Source: Granulibacter bethesdensis
GTDB lineage: Bacteria > Pseudomonadota > Alphaproteobacteria > Acetobacterales > Acetobacteraceae
Length of the DNA stretch: 64,000 nt
Direction: 5' to 3'
Assembly (NCBI RefSeq): GCF_001889525.1
Contig: NZ_CP018192.1
Location: 186,001-250,000, forward strand
Below, in pieces: positions 54,625 through 63,462 of this stretch. The notes beneath the pieces were generated by a model. That model was not told where the DNA came from. It saw only the letters and a list, made by a program, of their open reading frames with translations, and ran no database searches. Both the position numbers and the translations under genes were made by a program. Position 1 is the stretch's first letter, and each line of letters starts with the position of its first letter.

Positions 54625-55248
54625 TTATTCCCCCGCCTGCCGGCTGATGGCAGAGATCAGGGTATCGAGATCCTGGTTATGATGTTGCAGGAAGCTGGCA
54701 TAATCCTGCCGTTGGGTCAGCCGCAGGCTGGTGCCTTCCGCCAGCACATCCACAATACGGGGGGGACCGCCCTGTGTCGCCACAACCCACTGGACGTTGG
54801 CCGGGGCATTTCCGGGGCGATGAATGATGGTCTGAACCAGCGTATTTTCGCCTTGTGGCGTCACGCGGCCAAGCGTGTAGCTCATTCCTTTTGCTTCGCC
54901 GATCTTGCTGGTGACGTTGCGGACGAGAACCTTGTGAAACAGGCTCAGATATTGCTGCCGTTGTTGCTGTGAGGCACTCGTCCAGTAACGGCCAAGGCAG
55001 AAGCGTCCCACATTATCGACATCGATATAGCTGTCGACGATACGGGTCAGTTCGGCTTTTTTCCTGGCTTCGCTGGGGGAATTATTGACCGCAGCCACCA
55101 GTTCATTCCCGGCGCGACGGATGAAGTCGGCCGCTACGTTGCTCTGGGCGTGGGTGGGCAGGGGTAGAAATGTGGCACCGGCAAGAGCGGCGGCCAGAAA
55201 CAGTCGTCGATTCAACACAATGGCATCCATGAGGTTCAGTTTTACCAT
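54625..55248 (-). CDS. mlaC: MlaC-like periplasmic phospholipid-binding protein
   Basis: A 207-residue periplasmic carrier of the Mla (Ttg2D) family that shuttles phospholipid from the outer membrane to the inner-membrane MlaFEDB complex. The signal peptide (NRRLFLAAALAGATFLPLPT) is followed by the family pattern VDSYIDVDNVGRFCLGRYW, QYLSLFHKVLVRN, and WVVATQGGPPRIVDVLAEGT. The start is ATG 55248 or ATG 55230. It is 39 bases after mlaA. The other Mla components are not in the window. Confidence 0.87.
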   Translation of the reverse strand: MVKLNLMDAIVLNRRLFLAAALAGATFLPLPTHAQSNVAADFIRRAGNELVAAVNNSPSEARKKAELTRIVDSYIDVDNVGRFCLGRYWTSASQQQRQQYLSLFHKVLVRNVTSKIGEAKGMSYTLGRVTPQGENTLVQTIIHRPGNAPANVQWVVATQGGPPRIVDVLAEGTSLRLTQRQDYASFLQHHNQDLDTLISAISRQAGE

Positions 55249-55287
55249 TCACGCGGGAGCGGTCGGCGTAAAAACCCGGTCTCCGGA

Positions 55288-56115
55288 TCAGGGTTGTCCC
55301 GGTCCGGAAGCGGGGAACAGATCTTCATCCTTTACCGTCCCTTTGTTGCGGGCATCTTCGATCACGCTGGCGCGGTGCTGACGGAACAGGCTGCGGAACG
55401 TGGCGTAAGGGTCTAACGACGTTTCCTGGATCGAGTTCAGCACATCATTGGCCTGATCGCGCATGTCGGCAGCCGAGACGCTGTACTGTGTCCAGAGCAG
55501 CTTGTTGACTGTAGCGCCCTGCCCAACCCATGTGGTGGGGGACATGGCAACATCGACGCCATAGCCGGATGCATCACGCGGATTGCTGGGCCCCAGAATA
55601 GGCAGGAACAGAAACGGGCCTTCCGGTACGCCCCATAACGCCATGGTAACGCCGAAATCGGTATCGTGGCGTTTGATACCCATATTGCCTGCCACATCGA
55701 ACAGGCCGCCAATGCCAAGCGTGCTGTTGATAGCGAAGCGGGACAGCGTGTCGCCGGCGCGCTTTCCGTTCCACTGCAGAACGTCATTGGCCAGGATCAC
55801 GGGGGTCTGGATATTGGTAATCGCGTTGCGGAACCCGGTGCGGACTGGGGAGGGGACAACATAATGATAGGCAAGGGCCACCGGTTTCAGCACCACCGCA
55901 TCAATGGCATCGTTCACCTGGTACATGACCCGGTTGGTGGGTTCCAGCGGATCGTTGGCCTGCTGGTATTCCGCGACAGCTTCCTTGTCGCTGGCAGGTG
56001 GTTTCGTCGCACATGCGGCTATCAGGCCGGGCAGCAGCAGGACAGCCGCAAGCCGGCGCAACGGAAGCCCGAACGGACGCATGGTCGAAACTGTGTCAGA
56101 ACAATCAGCGCGCAT
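55288..56115 (-). CDS. mlaA: MlaA (VacJ) outer-membrane lipoprotein
   Basis: A 275-residue lipoprotein that removes misplaced phospholipid from the outer leaflet of the outer membrane. The signal (LAAVLLLPGLIAACATK) has the lipobox IAAC. The family motifs NDPLEPTNRVMYQVNDAIDA, NINTPVILAND-like NIQTPVILANDVLQ, RFAINSTLGIGGLFDVAG and FLFLPILGPSNPRDA are all clear. ATG 56115 has AAGGA upstream; ATG 56082 is an alternative giving a shorter leader. It precedes mlaC in a probable operon. Confidence 0.92.
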   Translation of the reverse strand: MRADCSDTVSTMRPFGLPLRRLAAVLLLPGLIAACATKPPASDKEAVAEYQQANDPLEPTNRVMYQVNDAIDAVVLKPVALAYHYVVPSPVRTGFRNAITNIQTPVILANDVLQWNGKRAGDTLSRFAINSTLGIGGLFDVAGNMGIKRHDTDFGVTMALWGVPEGPFLFLPILGPSNPRDASGYGVDVAMSPTTWVGQGATVNKLLWTQYSVSAADMRDQANDVLNSIQETSLDPYATFRSLFRQHRASVIEDARNKGTVKDEDLFPASGPGQP

Positions 56116-56351
56116 GGGCGGCAGGTCCTTGAAGAATTAAGCCCCACCGTGAAGGTCGGGGGTGATGGCCAGACAGCCTGTCTCTGCGAACTGTTGTAGC
56201 ATGCAGTTACGGGGCTGCAACGCATCCGGATGTATGAGGTTGTGCATCATGGCACTATCAGGCAAGAGCTAGCCATCACTGTGGCTGTCAGGTGACAACA
56301 CCGACCGGCTTTTCCCTTCCGGTGCGAGGGGATGGATGGAGACAGAGGGAT

Positions 56352-57314
56352 ATGAATCGTCTGGCGGGTCAGGAACAGCAGGGTGCAAGCGCGACATTGC
56401 GGCGCTGGCTGACCGGCCCGCGCGTGACCGGGCTGCCGGCCATGGATGCGGAGCATCCTGTGCCGCTGCTCTCGTTTGAGTTCTTCCCGCCGAAAACGGC
56501 AGCCTTGGAACGTCAGCTCTGGTCCTGCATCCGCCGTCTGGAGCCGCTGGGGCCTCGTTTTGTCTCCGTCACCTATGGGGCCGGCGGCTCGACTCAGGCC
56601 CGTACGCATGAGACCGTCGCCCGTATCGTCCGTGAAACCAGCCTGACCCCCGCTGCGCATCTGACCTGTGTGGGTGCCACACGCGATGAGGTCGATGAGG
56701 TCGCTCGCCATTACTGGGAGGCTGGGGTAAGGCATATCGTCGCTTTGCGGGGGGATATGCCGGGCGGTGCCCCGTATCAGCCCCATCCGGGCGGATACGC
56801 CTATGCCTCCGATCTGGTGGCCGGACTGAAGCGGATCGGAGATTTCGAGATCTCAGTGGCGGCCTATCCCGAGACTCACCCGGCTGCACCGGATGCCGGC
56901 TTTGACCTGGACAATCTGAAACGCAAGCTTGATGCCGGGGCGACACGGGCGATCACCCAGTATTTTTTCGATACGGATACGTTCCTGCGTTTTCTGGATC
57001 GCTGCCTTGTCGCAGGTATTACCGCGCCGATCGTGCCCGGTATCATGCCTGTCTCCAACTATGCGCAGGCGGTTCGTTTCAGCACGGCGATCGGTACCAG
57101 CGTGCCGGATTGGCTGGGCCGCCTGTTCGACGGGCTGGAAGACGATGTGGAAACCCGCCGTATGGTGGCGGCGGTGGTCGCGGCAGAGCAGGTCAGGCTG
57201 TTGCAGGCCAACGGGATTGACGAATTTCACTTCTATACGTTGAACCGTCCTGATCTGGTCTATGCAATTGCCCGTATTCTGGGTGTTCATCCCCCTGCCG
57301 CACCCGTCGCCTGA
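56352..57314 (+). CDS. metF: Methylenetetrahydrofolate reductase
   Basis: FAD enzyme (320 residues) that reduces 5,10-methylene-THF to 5-methyl-THF for methionine synthesis. Motifs include LLSFEFFPPKTAALER, VSVTYGAGGSTQARTHETVA, HLTCVGATRDEVDE and the substrate-binding EFHFYTLNRPDLVYAI. ATG 56352 has GGAGACAGAGGG upstream and is preferred; an in-frame GTG at 56292 would add 20 poorly conserved residues. The 5' region (56116-56351) shows no riboswitch that I can recognise. Confidence 0.95.
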   Translation: MNRLAGQEQQGASATLRRWLTGPRVTGLPAMDAEHPVPLLSFEFFPPKTAALERQLWSCIRRLEPLGPRFVSVTYGAGGSTQARTHETVARIVRETSLTPAAHLTCVGATRDEVDEVARHYWEAGVRHIVALRGDMPGGAPYQPHPGGYAYASDLVAGLKRIGDFEISVAAYPETHPAAPDAGFDLDNLKRKLDAGATRAITQYFFDTDTFLRFLDRCLVAGITAPIVPGIMPVSNYAQAVRFSTAIGTSVPDWLGRLFDGLEDDVETRRMVAAVVAAEQVRLLQANGIDEFHFYTLNRPDLVYAIARILGVHPPAAPVA

Positions 57315-57344
57315 ATAGGTTTGAGCTTTTCCCCTCCGGACTGC

Positions 57345-57376
57345 CCCTGCACGGATGTGGCCCTGCACGGATGTGG
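57345..57376 (+). repeat. 16-base direct tandem repeat
   Basis: CCCTGCACGGATGTGG occurs twice in tandem (57345-57360 and 57361-57376), between metF and the helicase gene. It is a short perfect duplication with no obvious function. Confidence 0.75.
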
Positions 57377-57399
57377 TCTGACAACATATATCGGATTTT

Positions 57400-59688
57400 G
57401 TGACCGATCATCCTTCATCGCCGTTTCCTCCTGCTGCTTCTGTCCCGTCTGAGGGGGGGGAGGCGTATCTGGCGCGCCTGAACCCGGAACAGCGGGCGGC
57501 GGTGGAGACAATTGATGGGCCGCTGCTGGTGCTGGCCGGCGCAGGCACGGGCAAGACACGGGTGCTGACCACCCGCTTTGCCCATATCCTGAAAAGCGGA
57601 CGTGCTTTTCCCAATCAGGTTCTGGCCGTCACCTTCACCAACAAGGCTGCCCGGGAAATGCGGGAGAGGGTCGGGGCGATCCTCGGCGAGACGGTGGAGG
57701 GGCTGTGGCTCGGCACATTCCATGCGCTCTGCGCCCGTATGCTGCGGCGGCATGCGGAGTATGTCGGCCTGTCCTCGAATTTCTCGATTCTCGACAGTGA
57801 TGACCAGATGCGCCTGCTCAAGCAGGTGGCGGAGACGTTCCGGGTCGATACCAAACGATGGCCGCTGCCCGGCCTGATGGCCGCCATCCAGCGCTGGAAA
57901 GATCGCGGCCTGACGCCGGAGCGTGTGACCCCGGCTGAGGATACGGATTATGCCTCCGGCCATGCTGTCGCGATCTATCGGGCCTATCAGGAGCGGCTGC
58001 GGACACTCAATGCGGCTGATTTCGGCGATCTGCTGCTTTTTATGACGGAGATTCTCCGCTCCCGGCCGGAGGTGCTGAGCCAGTATCATCGGGCTTTCCG
58101 TTACATTCTGGTCGATGAGTATCAGGACACGAATCTGGTCCAGTATCTCTGGCTGCGTCTGCTGGCGCAGGGACGGCAGAACGGGGATCAGAACATTTGC
58201 TGCGTCGGGGATGACGATCAGAGCATCTATTCCTGGCGCGGTGCGGAGGTGGAAAACATCCTGCGCTTCGAAAAGGATTTCCCCGGCGCTCATGTGGTGC
58301 GGCTGGAGAGTAATTATCGCTCGACCGCCCCCATTCTTGGCGCTGCGGCCGGGCTGATTGCGCATAATGAAGGGCGGCTCGGCAAAACGCTGCGTCCGGG
58401 CCGGACCAATGCGGAAGGTGAGAAGGTTGATGTCATCTCGCTGTGGGATTCCGATGAGGAGGCCCGCATGGTGGGGGATCGCATCGAGACAGCGCGTCGT
58501 AACCGTCACCCTTTGTCGGAGATCGCGGTGCTGGTCAGGGCCGGCTTTCAGACCCGCTCCTTCGAGGAAAGGCTGATTACTCTGGGCGTGCCCTATCGTG
58601 TCATTGGCGGGTTGAGGTTCTATGAGAGGGCCGAAATTCGGGATGCGATCGCTTATGCGCGGCTGTTGGCCCAACCTTCCGATGATCTGGCGTTCGAGCG
58701 GATCGTGAATGTGCCGCGTCGTGGCGTGGGAGAGGTCGCGTTGCGTGGCCTGCATGAACGGGCCAGGGCTGATTCCGTCCCGCTGCTGGAAGCCGCTTCA
58801 CGGCAATTGGCCGATGGTAAGTTGCGCGGGAAAGTGAAAGAGGGCATCGCTGCCTTCCTGCAGGGGCTGGAGAGTTGGCGGCGCATGCTGGGTAGCGAAG
58901 GCCATGTCGCCACCATGGCCACCATGCTGGATGAGAGCGGCTATACGGAGATGTGGAAGCAGGACAAATCACCCGAGGCGCCGGGCAGGCTGGAAAATCT
59001 CAAGGAATTGCTGCGCGCCATGGCCGAGTTCGATGCTCTGCCCGGTTTTCTCGATCACGTCTCGCTGGTGATGGAGAATGAACAGGATGCGGGCGACGAC
59101 AAGGTCAGTCTGATGAGCCTGCATGCCGCCAAGGGACTGGAATTCGACATGGTTTTCCTGCCGGGTTGGGAGGAAGGCCTGTTCCCTCATCAACGGGCGT
59201 TGGATGAAGGTGGCCTGAAAAGCCTGGAGGAAGAGCGGCGGCTGGCTTATGTGGGCCTTACGCGCGCGCGACAAAAAGCCGTGATCAGCCACGCCGCCAA
59301 CCGGCGCATTTACGCCAACTGGCAGAGCGCCATTCCCAGCCGCTTTATCGAGGAGCTGCCGCCGGACTGCATCCAGTCGCAGGGGTCGGCAGTGATGGAG
59401 CGGGAGCAGCGGTTGCGGGGTGGATTCGGAGGTGGCGTTCAGTTCCCGATGCTGGCGACCCGCACCGGCCCCCGTACTGCCCCCTGGGCCGCAGCACCAC
59501 GGGTGCAGGAAGCATGGGAACAGCCTGGCCGGGCATCTCAGGCAGGGCGGTTTTCGGTCGGCAGCCGGGTTTTTCATGAAAAATTCGGCTATGGAACGGT
59601 GACGGCGGTGATTGATGACCGTCTGGACGTGACATTCGACAAGGCAGGCACGAAACGCATTCTCGACAGTTTCGTGGAACCGCGATGA
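57400..59688 (+). CDS. uvrD: UvrD/PcrA-type DNA helicase
   Basis: Superfamily 1A 3'-5' helicase (762 residues) acting in nucleotide-excision and mismatch repair and in replication-fork maintenance. Helicase motifs are in order: LNPEQRAAVE (Q), VLAGAGTGKTRVL (I), FTNKAAREMRER (Ia), LVDEYQDTN (II), VGDDDQSIYSWRGAE (III), LESNYRST (IV), and LMSLHAAKGLEFD with YVGLTRARQKAVIS (V, VI). The C-terminus SRVFHEKFGYGTVTAVIDDR is the Tudor-like tail of PcrA. GTG 57400 is the first usable start. Confidence 0.95.
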   Translation: MTDHPSSPFPPAASVPSEGGEAYLARLNPEQRAAVETIDGPLLVLAGAGTGKTRVLTTRFAHILKSGRAFPNQVLAVTFTNKAAREMRERVGAILGETVEGLWLGTFHALCARMLRRHAEYVGLSSNFSILDSDDQMRLLKQVAETFRVDTKRWPLPGLMAAIQRWKDRGLTPERVTPAEDTDYASGHAVAIYRAYQERLRTLNAADFGDLLLFMTEILRSRPEVLSQYHRAFRYILVDEYQDTNLVQYLWLRLLAQGRQNGDQNICCVGDDDQSIYSWRGAEVENILRFEKDFPGAHVVRLESNYRSTAPILGAAAGLIAHNEGRLGKTLRPGRTNAEGEKVDVISLWDSDEEARMVGDRIETARRNRHPLSEIAVLVRAGFQTRSFEERLITLGVPYRVIGGLRFYERAEIRDAIAYARLLAQPSDDLAFERIVNVPRRGVGEVALRGLHERARADSVPLLEAASRQLADGKLRGKVKEGIAAFLQGLESWRRMLGSEGHVATMATMLDESGYTEMWKQDKSPEAPGRLENLKELLRAMAEFDALPGFLDHVSLVMENEQDAGDDKVSLMSLHAAKGLEFDMVFLPGWEEGLFPHQRALDEGGLKSLEEERRLAYVGLTRARQKAVISHAANRRIYANWQSAIPSRFIEELPPDCIQSQGSAVMEREQRLRGGFGGGVQFPMLATRTGPRTAPWAAAPRVQEAWEQPGRASQAGRFSVGSRVFHEKFGYGTVTAVIDDRLDVTFDKAGTKRILDSFVEPR

Positions 59689-59701
59689 GGAAGACAGATC
59701 A

Positions 59702-60628
59702 ATGAGCCGCCATGCCACCGCTCTGGAGACGGTGCGCGTCATCGTTCCCGATGAAGCCGTCTATGCTTATGAAGCGGCGTTTCAGACCGTGTGCGGCAAT
59801 GTCGGTCTCTGGCTGGATGAGGATACCGGCCTCTGGCATATCGAGGGGGTCAGGGAGCGTGGTACGCCGGGCCTCGATCAGGCTCTGGCGCTGGCTCGCC
59901 TTGCCAGCGGTACGGATGCGGAGATCATCCGCACCGAAACGCCTGCCGATGGCTGGCTTGCCCGCACCTATGAATCATTCCCGGAACAGCTCGTAGGTCG
60001 CCGTTTTGCGGTGCGCGGCACACATCTGAACGGTCCCGACACGCCTGGCCGGATCACGCTGCGGCTGGATGCGGGGGTCGCGTTCGGCTCCGGCGAGCAT
60101 GGCTCGACCCGTGGCTGTCTGCTGGCGCTGGAGCAACTGGTTGCAAAAGCCTCGCCAAAGCGGCGGGTCATCGATCTGGGAACAGGCTCCGGCATTCTTG
60201 CCATGGCAGCGGCACGGCTGATCAAGCCGCATCCGGTGCGGGTGATGGCGGCGGATATTGAACCATGGTCAGTGCGTACCGCGCAGCAGAATGCAGTGCT
60301 GAATCGGGTATCAAGACGGCTCGACTGTCTTGTCTCGGATGGATGGAAGCGGCGTCCCATCCGGGCCAGGGCACCTTATGATCTGATTTTCGCCAATATT
60401 CTTGCCCGCCCTCTCTGTGGTATGGCCTATCATCTGGCGCAGTCTCTGGAACCGGGTGGCCATGTGATTCTGGCCGGATTGCTGGCGACCCAGATGCGGA
60501 TGGTGTTGGCAGCCTATCGCCGTCAGGGGCTGGTGCTGTGGAAAGCGATTCCGCAGGGACATTGGATGACATTGATCCTTCACAAGCGTCCGGTGACCTC
60601 TTTGGAAAAAGCGGTCTCTGCGGCATAA
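59702..60628 (+). CDS. prmA: Ribosomal protein L11 methyltransferase
   Basis: SAM-dependent enzyme (308 residues) that trimethylates ribosomal protein L11. The SAM-binding motif VIDLGTGSGILAMAAARL lies near residue 155, preceded by DAGVAFGSGEHGSTRGCLLA, and the post-motif LIFANILARPLC is typical (NILA). It starts 13 bases after the helicase stop, so it may be cotranscribed. The usual C-terminal helix extension is short. Confidence 0.93.
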   Translation: MSRHATALETVRVIVPDEAVYAYEAAFQTVCGNVGLWLDEDTGLWHIEGVRERGTPGLDQALALARLASGTDAEIIRTETPADGWLARTYESFPEQLVGRRFAVRGTHLNGPDTPGRITLRLDAGVAFGSGEHGSTRGCLLALEQLVAKASPKRRVIDLGTGSGILAMAAARLIKPHPVRVMAADIEPWSVRTAQQNAVLNRVSRRLDCLVSDGWKRRPIRARAPYDLIFANILARPLCGMAYHLAQSLEPGGHVILAGLLATQMRMVLAAYRRQGLVLWKAIPQGHWMTLILHKRPVTSLEKAVSAA

Positions 60629-60667
60629 TTGAAGACGCTTATCATCATAAAAGAAGAGACGCGCTGA

Positions 60668-62158
60668 ATGCTTCTTCCTCTTCCGACTGACAGAAAACGT
60701 GCTGCGGTCGTTGATCTGGGGTCCAATTCGGTACGCCTCGTGGTGTTTGAGGGGCAGTCACGGAACCCGTTACCGATTTTCAACGAAAAAGCGGTGCTCC
60801 GGCTTGGGCGCGGATTGCAAAGCACAGGACGGTTGAACGATGAAGGGGTCGGGCAGGCGCTGGTTGTCATGGCGCGGTATTACGCGTTGGCCCGCGCGAT
60901 GCATGCCGATCCGTTCGAGGTATTGGCGACTGCAGCGGTGCGGGATGCCGAAAACGGTCCTGATTTTGTGGCGGCACTGGAACGGATCATGCCGGGCGTG
61001 CCGATTCTGGTGCTGTCAGGGCATGAAGAAGCCGCGCTGTCGGCACAGGGTGTGCTGTGCGGCATGCCGCAGGCAAGAGGTATTCTGGCCGATATTGGTG
61101 GTGGCTCGCTGGAAGTGGTACGGCTGGATGGGGGGCAGGCACAAGATGCCGCTACCCTGCGGCTTGGGGTCATCCGGCTTGCGGATCGTGCCGGAGGCGA
61201 TCCGGCCAAGGCGCGGACACTGGTCGATACTGACCTTGCTTCCGTACCGTGGCTGGGGCAGCAGCCGGGCCAGGATCTGCTGCTGGTGGGCGGGGCATGG
61301 CGCGCAATGGCGCGTATCCATATGGCTCAAACCGGTTATCCGCTGAATATGGTGCACCATTACACGATCAGCCGGGATGAAGCACGGGATCTGACTGGTG
61401 TCATCGCTTCCGCCAGTCTTAAAGGGCTGGAGCGGCTTCCTGCCGTTCCACGCCGTCGGATGGAAGATCTGCCCTATGCGGCTTTGGTGCTGCGTCGGTT
61501 GCTGCGCGCCACTGGCTGTCGTCGTGTTGTATTCTCGGCCAATGGTTTGCGCGAGGGCTGGTATATGCGCACGATCCCGCCGGAGATCGCCGCACGTGAT
61601 CCATTGCGGGCGGTCGCCGAGGAAGATGCGCGTCTTTATAGCCGTGATCCTGCTCTGCCTGGCCGTCTCTGCGCCTGGACGGATGGATTATTCCCCGATG
61701 AGACCGAGGAACAGAGGCGTCTGCGCGAAGCCTGCTGTCTGATGTCCGATATCGGGCATCACGATCACCCTGAATTCAGGGCAGAGCAGGCGTTTCATTA
61801 TCTGCTGCGTCAGCCGGGCAGCGGCCTCGATCATCATGGTCGGGCTTTTCTGGGTTTGACGATTGCCATGCGATATGAGGCCGATCCGGCTTCTCCCTGG
61901 CTGCTGCCGGCGCGTTTGCTGCTGGATAGTGCTGCAGCACTTCGGGCTGACATTCTGGGACATGCCCTTCGGCTGGCCTATACATTGTCCGGTGGCACGC
62001 CGGCCCTTCTGGCACTGGCGGGTCTGAACGCACGGGATGGAGCACTGGAACTGCGGCTGCATCGCGGTGGGGGTGTTTTTGCCGGTGAAAGCGTGGTGCG
62101 CAGGCTGGAGCAACTGGCCCAGATCATGGGCCTGCGACCCATGATTACAGAGGGGTAA
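60668..62158 (+). CDS. ppx: Exopolyphosphatase / guanosine pentaphosphate phosphatase family (Ppx/GppA)
   Basis: A 496-residue ASKHA-fold hydrolase releasing phosphate from polyphosphate or pppGpp. The phosphate-1 motif VDLGSNSVRLVVFEG is near residue 17; EEAALSAQGV and the phosphate-2 motif DIGGGSLEVVRL follow. The C-terminal half contains an HD-domain-like segment (GHHDHPEF). ppx and rnd are neighbours in other alphaproteobacteria; here they are convergent with only 16 bases between stops. No ppk gene is seen in the window. Confidence 0.92.
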   Translation: MLLPLPTDRKRAAVVDLGSNSVRLVVFEGQSRNPLPIFNEKAVLRLGRGLQSTGRLNDEGVGQALVVMARYYALARAMHADPFEVLATAAVRDAENGPDFVAALERIMPGVPILVLSGHEEAALSAQGVLCGMPQARGILADIGGGSLEVVRLDGGQAQDAATLRLGVIRLADRAGGDPAKARTLVDTDLASVPWLGQQPGQDLLLVGGAWRAMARIHMAQTGYPLNMVHHYTISRDEARDLTGVIASASLKGLERLPAVPRRRMEDLPYAALVLRRLLRATGCRRVVFSANGLREGWYMRTIPPEIAARDPLRAVAEEDARLYSRDPALPGRLCAWTDGLFPDETEEQRRLREACCLMSDIGHHDHPEFRAEQAFHYLLRQPGSGLDHHGRAFLGLTIAMRYEADPASPWLLPARLLLDSAAALRADILGHALRLAYTLSGGTPALLALAGLNARDGALELRLHRGGGVFAGESVVRRLEQLAQIMGLRPMITEG

Positions 62159-62174
62159 GCGATTAGGCCGCTGG

Positions 62175-63362
62175 TCAGGCTGTGGTGATCAGTTTGATTT
62201 GCTTGCCGTCCACGCCAAGACAGATCTCACCGTTTTTCAGGGCGAGAGCATCCTGACCGAATACGTCCCGCCTCCATCCGGTCAGAGCCGGGACGTCCGG
62301 TTCCGCCTCGGTTGCCAGCCGGTCCAGATCTTCCGAGGACGCCAGCAATTTCGGAGCGACATTATGCTGTTCGCTTTTGGCTGCCAGCAGCACTTTCAGC
62401 AATGAGACGAGAGCGGGAGAAGGGCGCGACCCACTCTCCCGGCTGCGCGGAATCGCGGGAAGATCAGAGTCCGGCAGGCCCCTTGCCTCGGCAATGGCCG
62501 CCAGCAGGGTGGCGCCTGACCGGCCTTCCGCAAAGCCGCGCCCGACTCCACGGGCCTGTGCCAGAGACTCTGCATCGGCAGGGGAAGTGGCGGCGATTTC
62601 CAGCAGACTTTCATCCTTGATCAGACGCTGCCGCGGAATGTTCAGGCGCTGTGCCTCAACCTCACGCCAGGCGCATATGGCGCGCAGCAACCCCAGATAG
62701 CGCCGGTTATTGGTGCGAGGCCGCAGTCTTTCCCACATCGTGACCGGATCGGTGCGATAGGTTGCGGGATCGTTTAGCACCGCCATTTCCTCCGACACCC
62801 AGCCCAGGCGGCCTTCTTTTTCCAGTCGATCGCGAAGCGTCTCATATACACCACGCAGATGGGTGACGTCGGCGGCGGCATAGTCGATCTGGGCCTGAGA
62901 CAGGGGACGGCGGGACCAGTCGCTGAACCGGTGCGCCTTGTCGATATGACCGCCGGTCAGCGAGGAAACGAGCGTGTCATAGCCGACCTGATCGCCAAAC
63001 CCCGCCACCATGGCGGCAACCTGTGTGTCGAACATCGGTTGCGGGATGGCGCCGAAGCGCAGCAGGAAAATTTCAATATCCTGCCGGCAGGCATGAAACA
63101 CTTTGATCACCGCCGGATCAGCCAGCAATTCTCCCAGCGGGGCGAGATCCAGTTCCGGCGCCAGCGTATCGATCACGGCGACGCAATCCGCCCCGCCAAG
63201 CTGCACGACGCAAAGTTCCGGCCAGTATGTGCGTTCTCGCATGAACTCGGTATCAATGGTGACGTATGGCTCCCTGCGCAGCGTCGTGCATAACGCTGCG
63301 AGGTCTTCGCTTCTTGTCATCAAGGTGGGGCTGGGAAATCTGGAGCGGGACTGGCGGGACAT
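62175..63362 (-). CDS. rnd: Ribonuclease D
   Basis: 3'-5' exoribonuclease (395 residues) that trims stable RNA precursors. The DEDD exonuclease domain contains VTIDTEFMRERTYWPELCVV, the second Asp region FHACRQDIEIFLLRFG, QVGYDTLVSSL, and the final ExoIII motif YAAADVTHLRGVYETLRD. A C-terminal HRDC domain follows (RRYLGLLRAICAWREVEAQR, IPRQRLIKDESLLEIAATSP). The start is ATG 63362; an ATG at 63320 would give a slightly shorter protein. The frame extends to 63464, but this would cross the divergent corA promoter region. Confidence 0.93.
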   Translation of the reverse strand: MSRQSRSRFPSPTLMTRSEDLAALCTTLRREPYVTIDTEFMRERTYWPELCVVQLGGADCVAVIDTLAPELDLAPLGELLADPAVIKVFHACRQDIEIFLLRFGAIPQPMFDTQVAAMVAGFGDQVGYDTLVSSLTGGHIDKAHRFSDWSRRPLSQAQIDYAAADVTHLRGVYETLRDRLEKEGRLGWVSEEMAVLNDPATYRTDPVTMWERLRPRTNNRRYLGLLRAICAWREVEAQRLNIPRQRLIKDESLLEIAATSPADAESLAQARGVGRGFAEGRSGATLLAAIAEARGLPDSDLPAIPRSRESGSRPSPALVSLLKVLLAAKSEQHNVAPKLLASSEDLDRLATEAEPDVPALTGWRRDVFGQDALALKNGEICLGVDGKQIKLITTA

Positions 63363-63462
63363 AGGGCTGCTTTTATACCCGTGTGTGCGGGGGCGGAAGG
63401 ACCAATGGCGTGATTGATGAGCCGGAATACGATGGAACAGAGAGGCTGGAAGGCATGCTGCC

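Noticed and set aside
56116-56351. SAM or SAH riboswitch before metF
   Set aside because: Only weak hairpins are present; no conserved core of SAM-I, SAM-II or SAH elements could be recognised by eye.
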